The notes under the pieces are model-generated. The model was given only the letters and a program-made list of their open reading frames with translations. It was not told the origin of the DNA and ran no database searches. Positions 63,350-64,000 of a stretch of DNA of 64,000 nt are shown here, piece by piece (position 1 is the stretch's first letter; each line of letters starts with the position of its first letter). The stretch is from CAVORB01 sp963736235. Its GTDB lineage: Bacteria > Pseudomonadota > Gammaproteobacteria > Chromatiales > Chromatiaceae. Where the stretch lies: assembly GCA_963736235.1 (NCBI GenBank), contig CAVTOR010000004.1, forward strand, positions 1 to 64,000. Reading direction: 5' to 3'. Position numbers and translations under genes: made by a program.

Positions 63350-63690
63350 TCGTTTCTACGTCTGCTCAATTGACCAAGTGATTCGGCTGGACGTACGGCT
63401 TTTCATCCACGTAATATTCCTGAAATCTGTCAGAACCCTTCGCTGTTTGGATTCAGGGATATCGGGCTGAAATCCTGCGCAAAGCGGCCGTTTCCCCGGT
63501 GGCGTGGGCTGGCCGGATTTCGCCGCCTCCCAAAAGAAATATCGTGACCGCAGCTCCGGGTTTGAGACCGACGCTCAGCCGTCTTCTTCAGTGCGGCTTT
63601 CTACTTTCCGCTCCGGGGGGCTTGGGGCGGGGGACACGCCCTCCGCAGTCCGCAAACCGCGCCTGAGGGCACAGTCTCCCCCGCGTTCCC
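63350..63690. other. Intergenic region between katG and the TRAP gene
   Basis: About 340 bases without a supported gene; both flanking genes end here (convergent). No further hairpin with a T run was seen. Confidence 0.45.
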
Positions 63691-64000
63691 TCACATCATC
63701 CCCAGGGTCCGCGGCAACCAGAGGGACAGAGCGGGCCAGTAAGTGAGCACCATGAGGAAGGCGAGCATGGTCAGCAGCCAGGGGAAGCAGGCGATGGTGG
63801 TCTCCGTCATCCCCATGCGCGAGATGCCGCTCGCCACGTAGAGGTTGAGGCCGACCGGCGGCGTGATCATGCCGATCTCCATGTTCACCGTGATCATGAC
63901 CCCGAAATGGATGGGATCGATGCCGAGCGCCATCGCAACCGGGAACAGGATCGGGGCGGTGATCAGGATGATGGAGGAGGGCTCCATGATGTTCCCGGCG
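63691..64000 (-). CDS. dctM: TRAP transporter large permease (DctM), 3' end only
   Basis: C-terminal 103 residues of a DctM-type permease; the 5' part lies beyond the window edge. 'GNIMEPSSIILITAPILFPV', 'GIDPIHFGVMITVNMEIGMI' and 'TPPVGLNLYVASGISRMGMT' are highly characteristic of the last helices of TRAP large permeases, which import dicarboxylates or similar acids with an extracytoplasmic binding protein. The stop is at 63691. The reading frame is open to base 64000. Confidence 0.92.
   Translation of the reverse strand, partial: AGNIMEPSSIILITAPILFPVAMALGIDPIHFGVMITVNMEIGMITPPVGLNLYVASGISRMGMTETTIACFPWLLTMLAFLMVLTYWPALSLWLPRTLGMM

Noticed and set aside
1..64000. tRNA, rRNA genes and CRISPR arrays
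   Set aside because: No cloverleaf-like segments, no conserved rRNA blocks and no regularly spaced direct repeats were seen.

Overview
The window looks like chromosomal DNA of a GC-rich gammaproteobacterium, most likely a sulfur-oxidising member of the Chromatiales/Ectothiorhodospiraceae. This is inference from gene content: a sulfide:quinone oxidoreductase-family flavoprotein, several rhodanese and DsrE proteins, a ferredoxin-dependent 2-oxoacid oxidoreductase, and the bamD-rluD-pgeF, pilS-pilR and nadE-glnB neighbourhoods. I found no tRNA, rRNA or CRISPR array.

Layout. 0-4 kb: a substrate-binding lipoprotein overlapping a sensory diguanylate cyclase gene that is cut by an intact IS5-family element with a clean TTAG target duplication. 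4-24.7 kb: a housekeeping block (argA, pilR, pilS, sucCD, nadE, glnB, bamD, rluD, pgeF, gcvR-like, def, an sqr-type flavoprotein, prc, gshA, crcB, DUF190, serS). 25-31.5 kb: accessory genes (PqaA-like protein, a small exported Cys protein, an acidic repeat protein, a DUF484-GGDEF cyclase, DUF2252, a REP-transposase remnant, a small AT-rich membrane protein). 31.7-36.2 kb: a porG-porA-porB-(GltD/ferredoxin) operon. 36.9-41.4 kb: an ArsR-rhodanese regulator facing a sulfur/membrane operon (hydroxylase, TVP38-rhodanese fusion, DsrE, CDF transporter, exported rhodanese), then a degraded second porG fragment. 42-44.9 kb: DUF3501, fasciclin and an unknown protein. 45.6-55.3 kb: a bidirectional photobiology island around a MerR regulator (class I photolyase/cryptochrome, DUF2256, SDR, DCC and SRPBCC on the left; an unknown small protein, DUF2189, class II-like photolyase, renalase-like flavoprotein, DUF427 and DUF4174 on the right). 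55.3-60 kb: an IS remnant and a zinc-uptake operon (small exported protein, outer-membrane protein, znuA, znuC, znuB). 60-64 kb: a small unknown gene, katG and the 3' end of a TRAP transporter large permease.

Many conserved genes, including the normally essential serS, carry single-base frameshifts. Most are one-base insertions. This points to residual sequencing or assembly error rather than mass gene decay, so 'broken' genes below should be read as probable intact genes with indels unless stated otherwise. The interrupted diguanylate cyclase and the second porG fragment are exceptions with clear structural causes.

Functional themes: central carbon metabolism and electron flow (SucCD, POR with a GltD-type flavoprotein, Sqr), sulfur handling controlled by a rhodanese-bearing repressor, c-di-GMP signalling, photodamage and oxidative defence (photolyases, KatG, GshA), and zinc acquisition.
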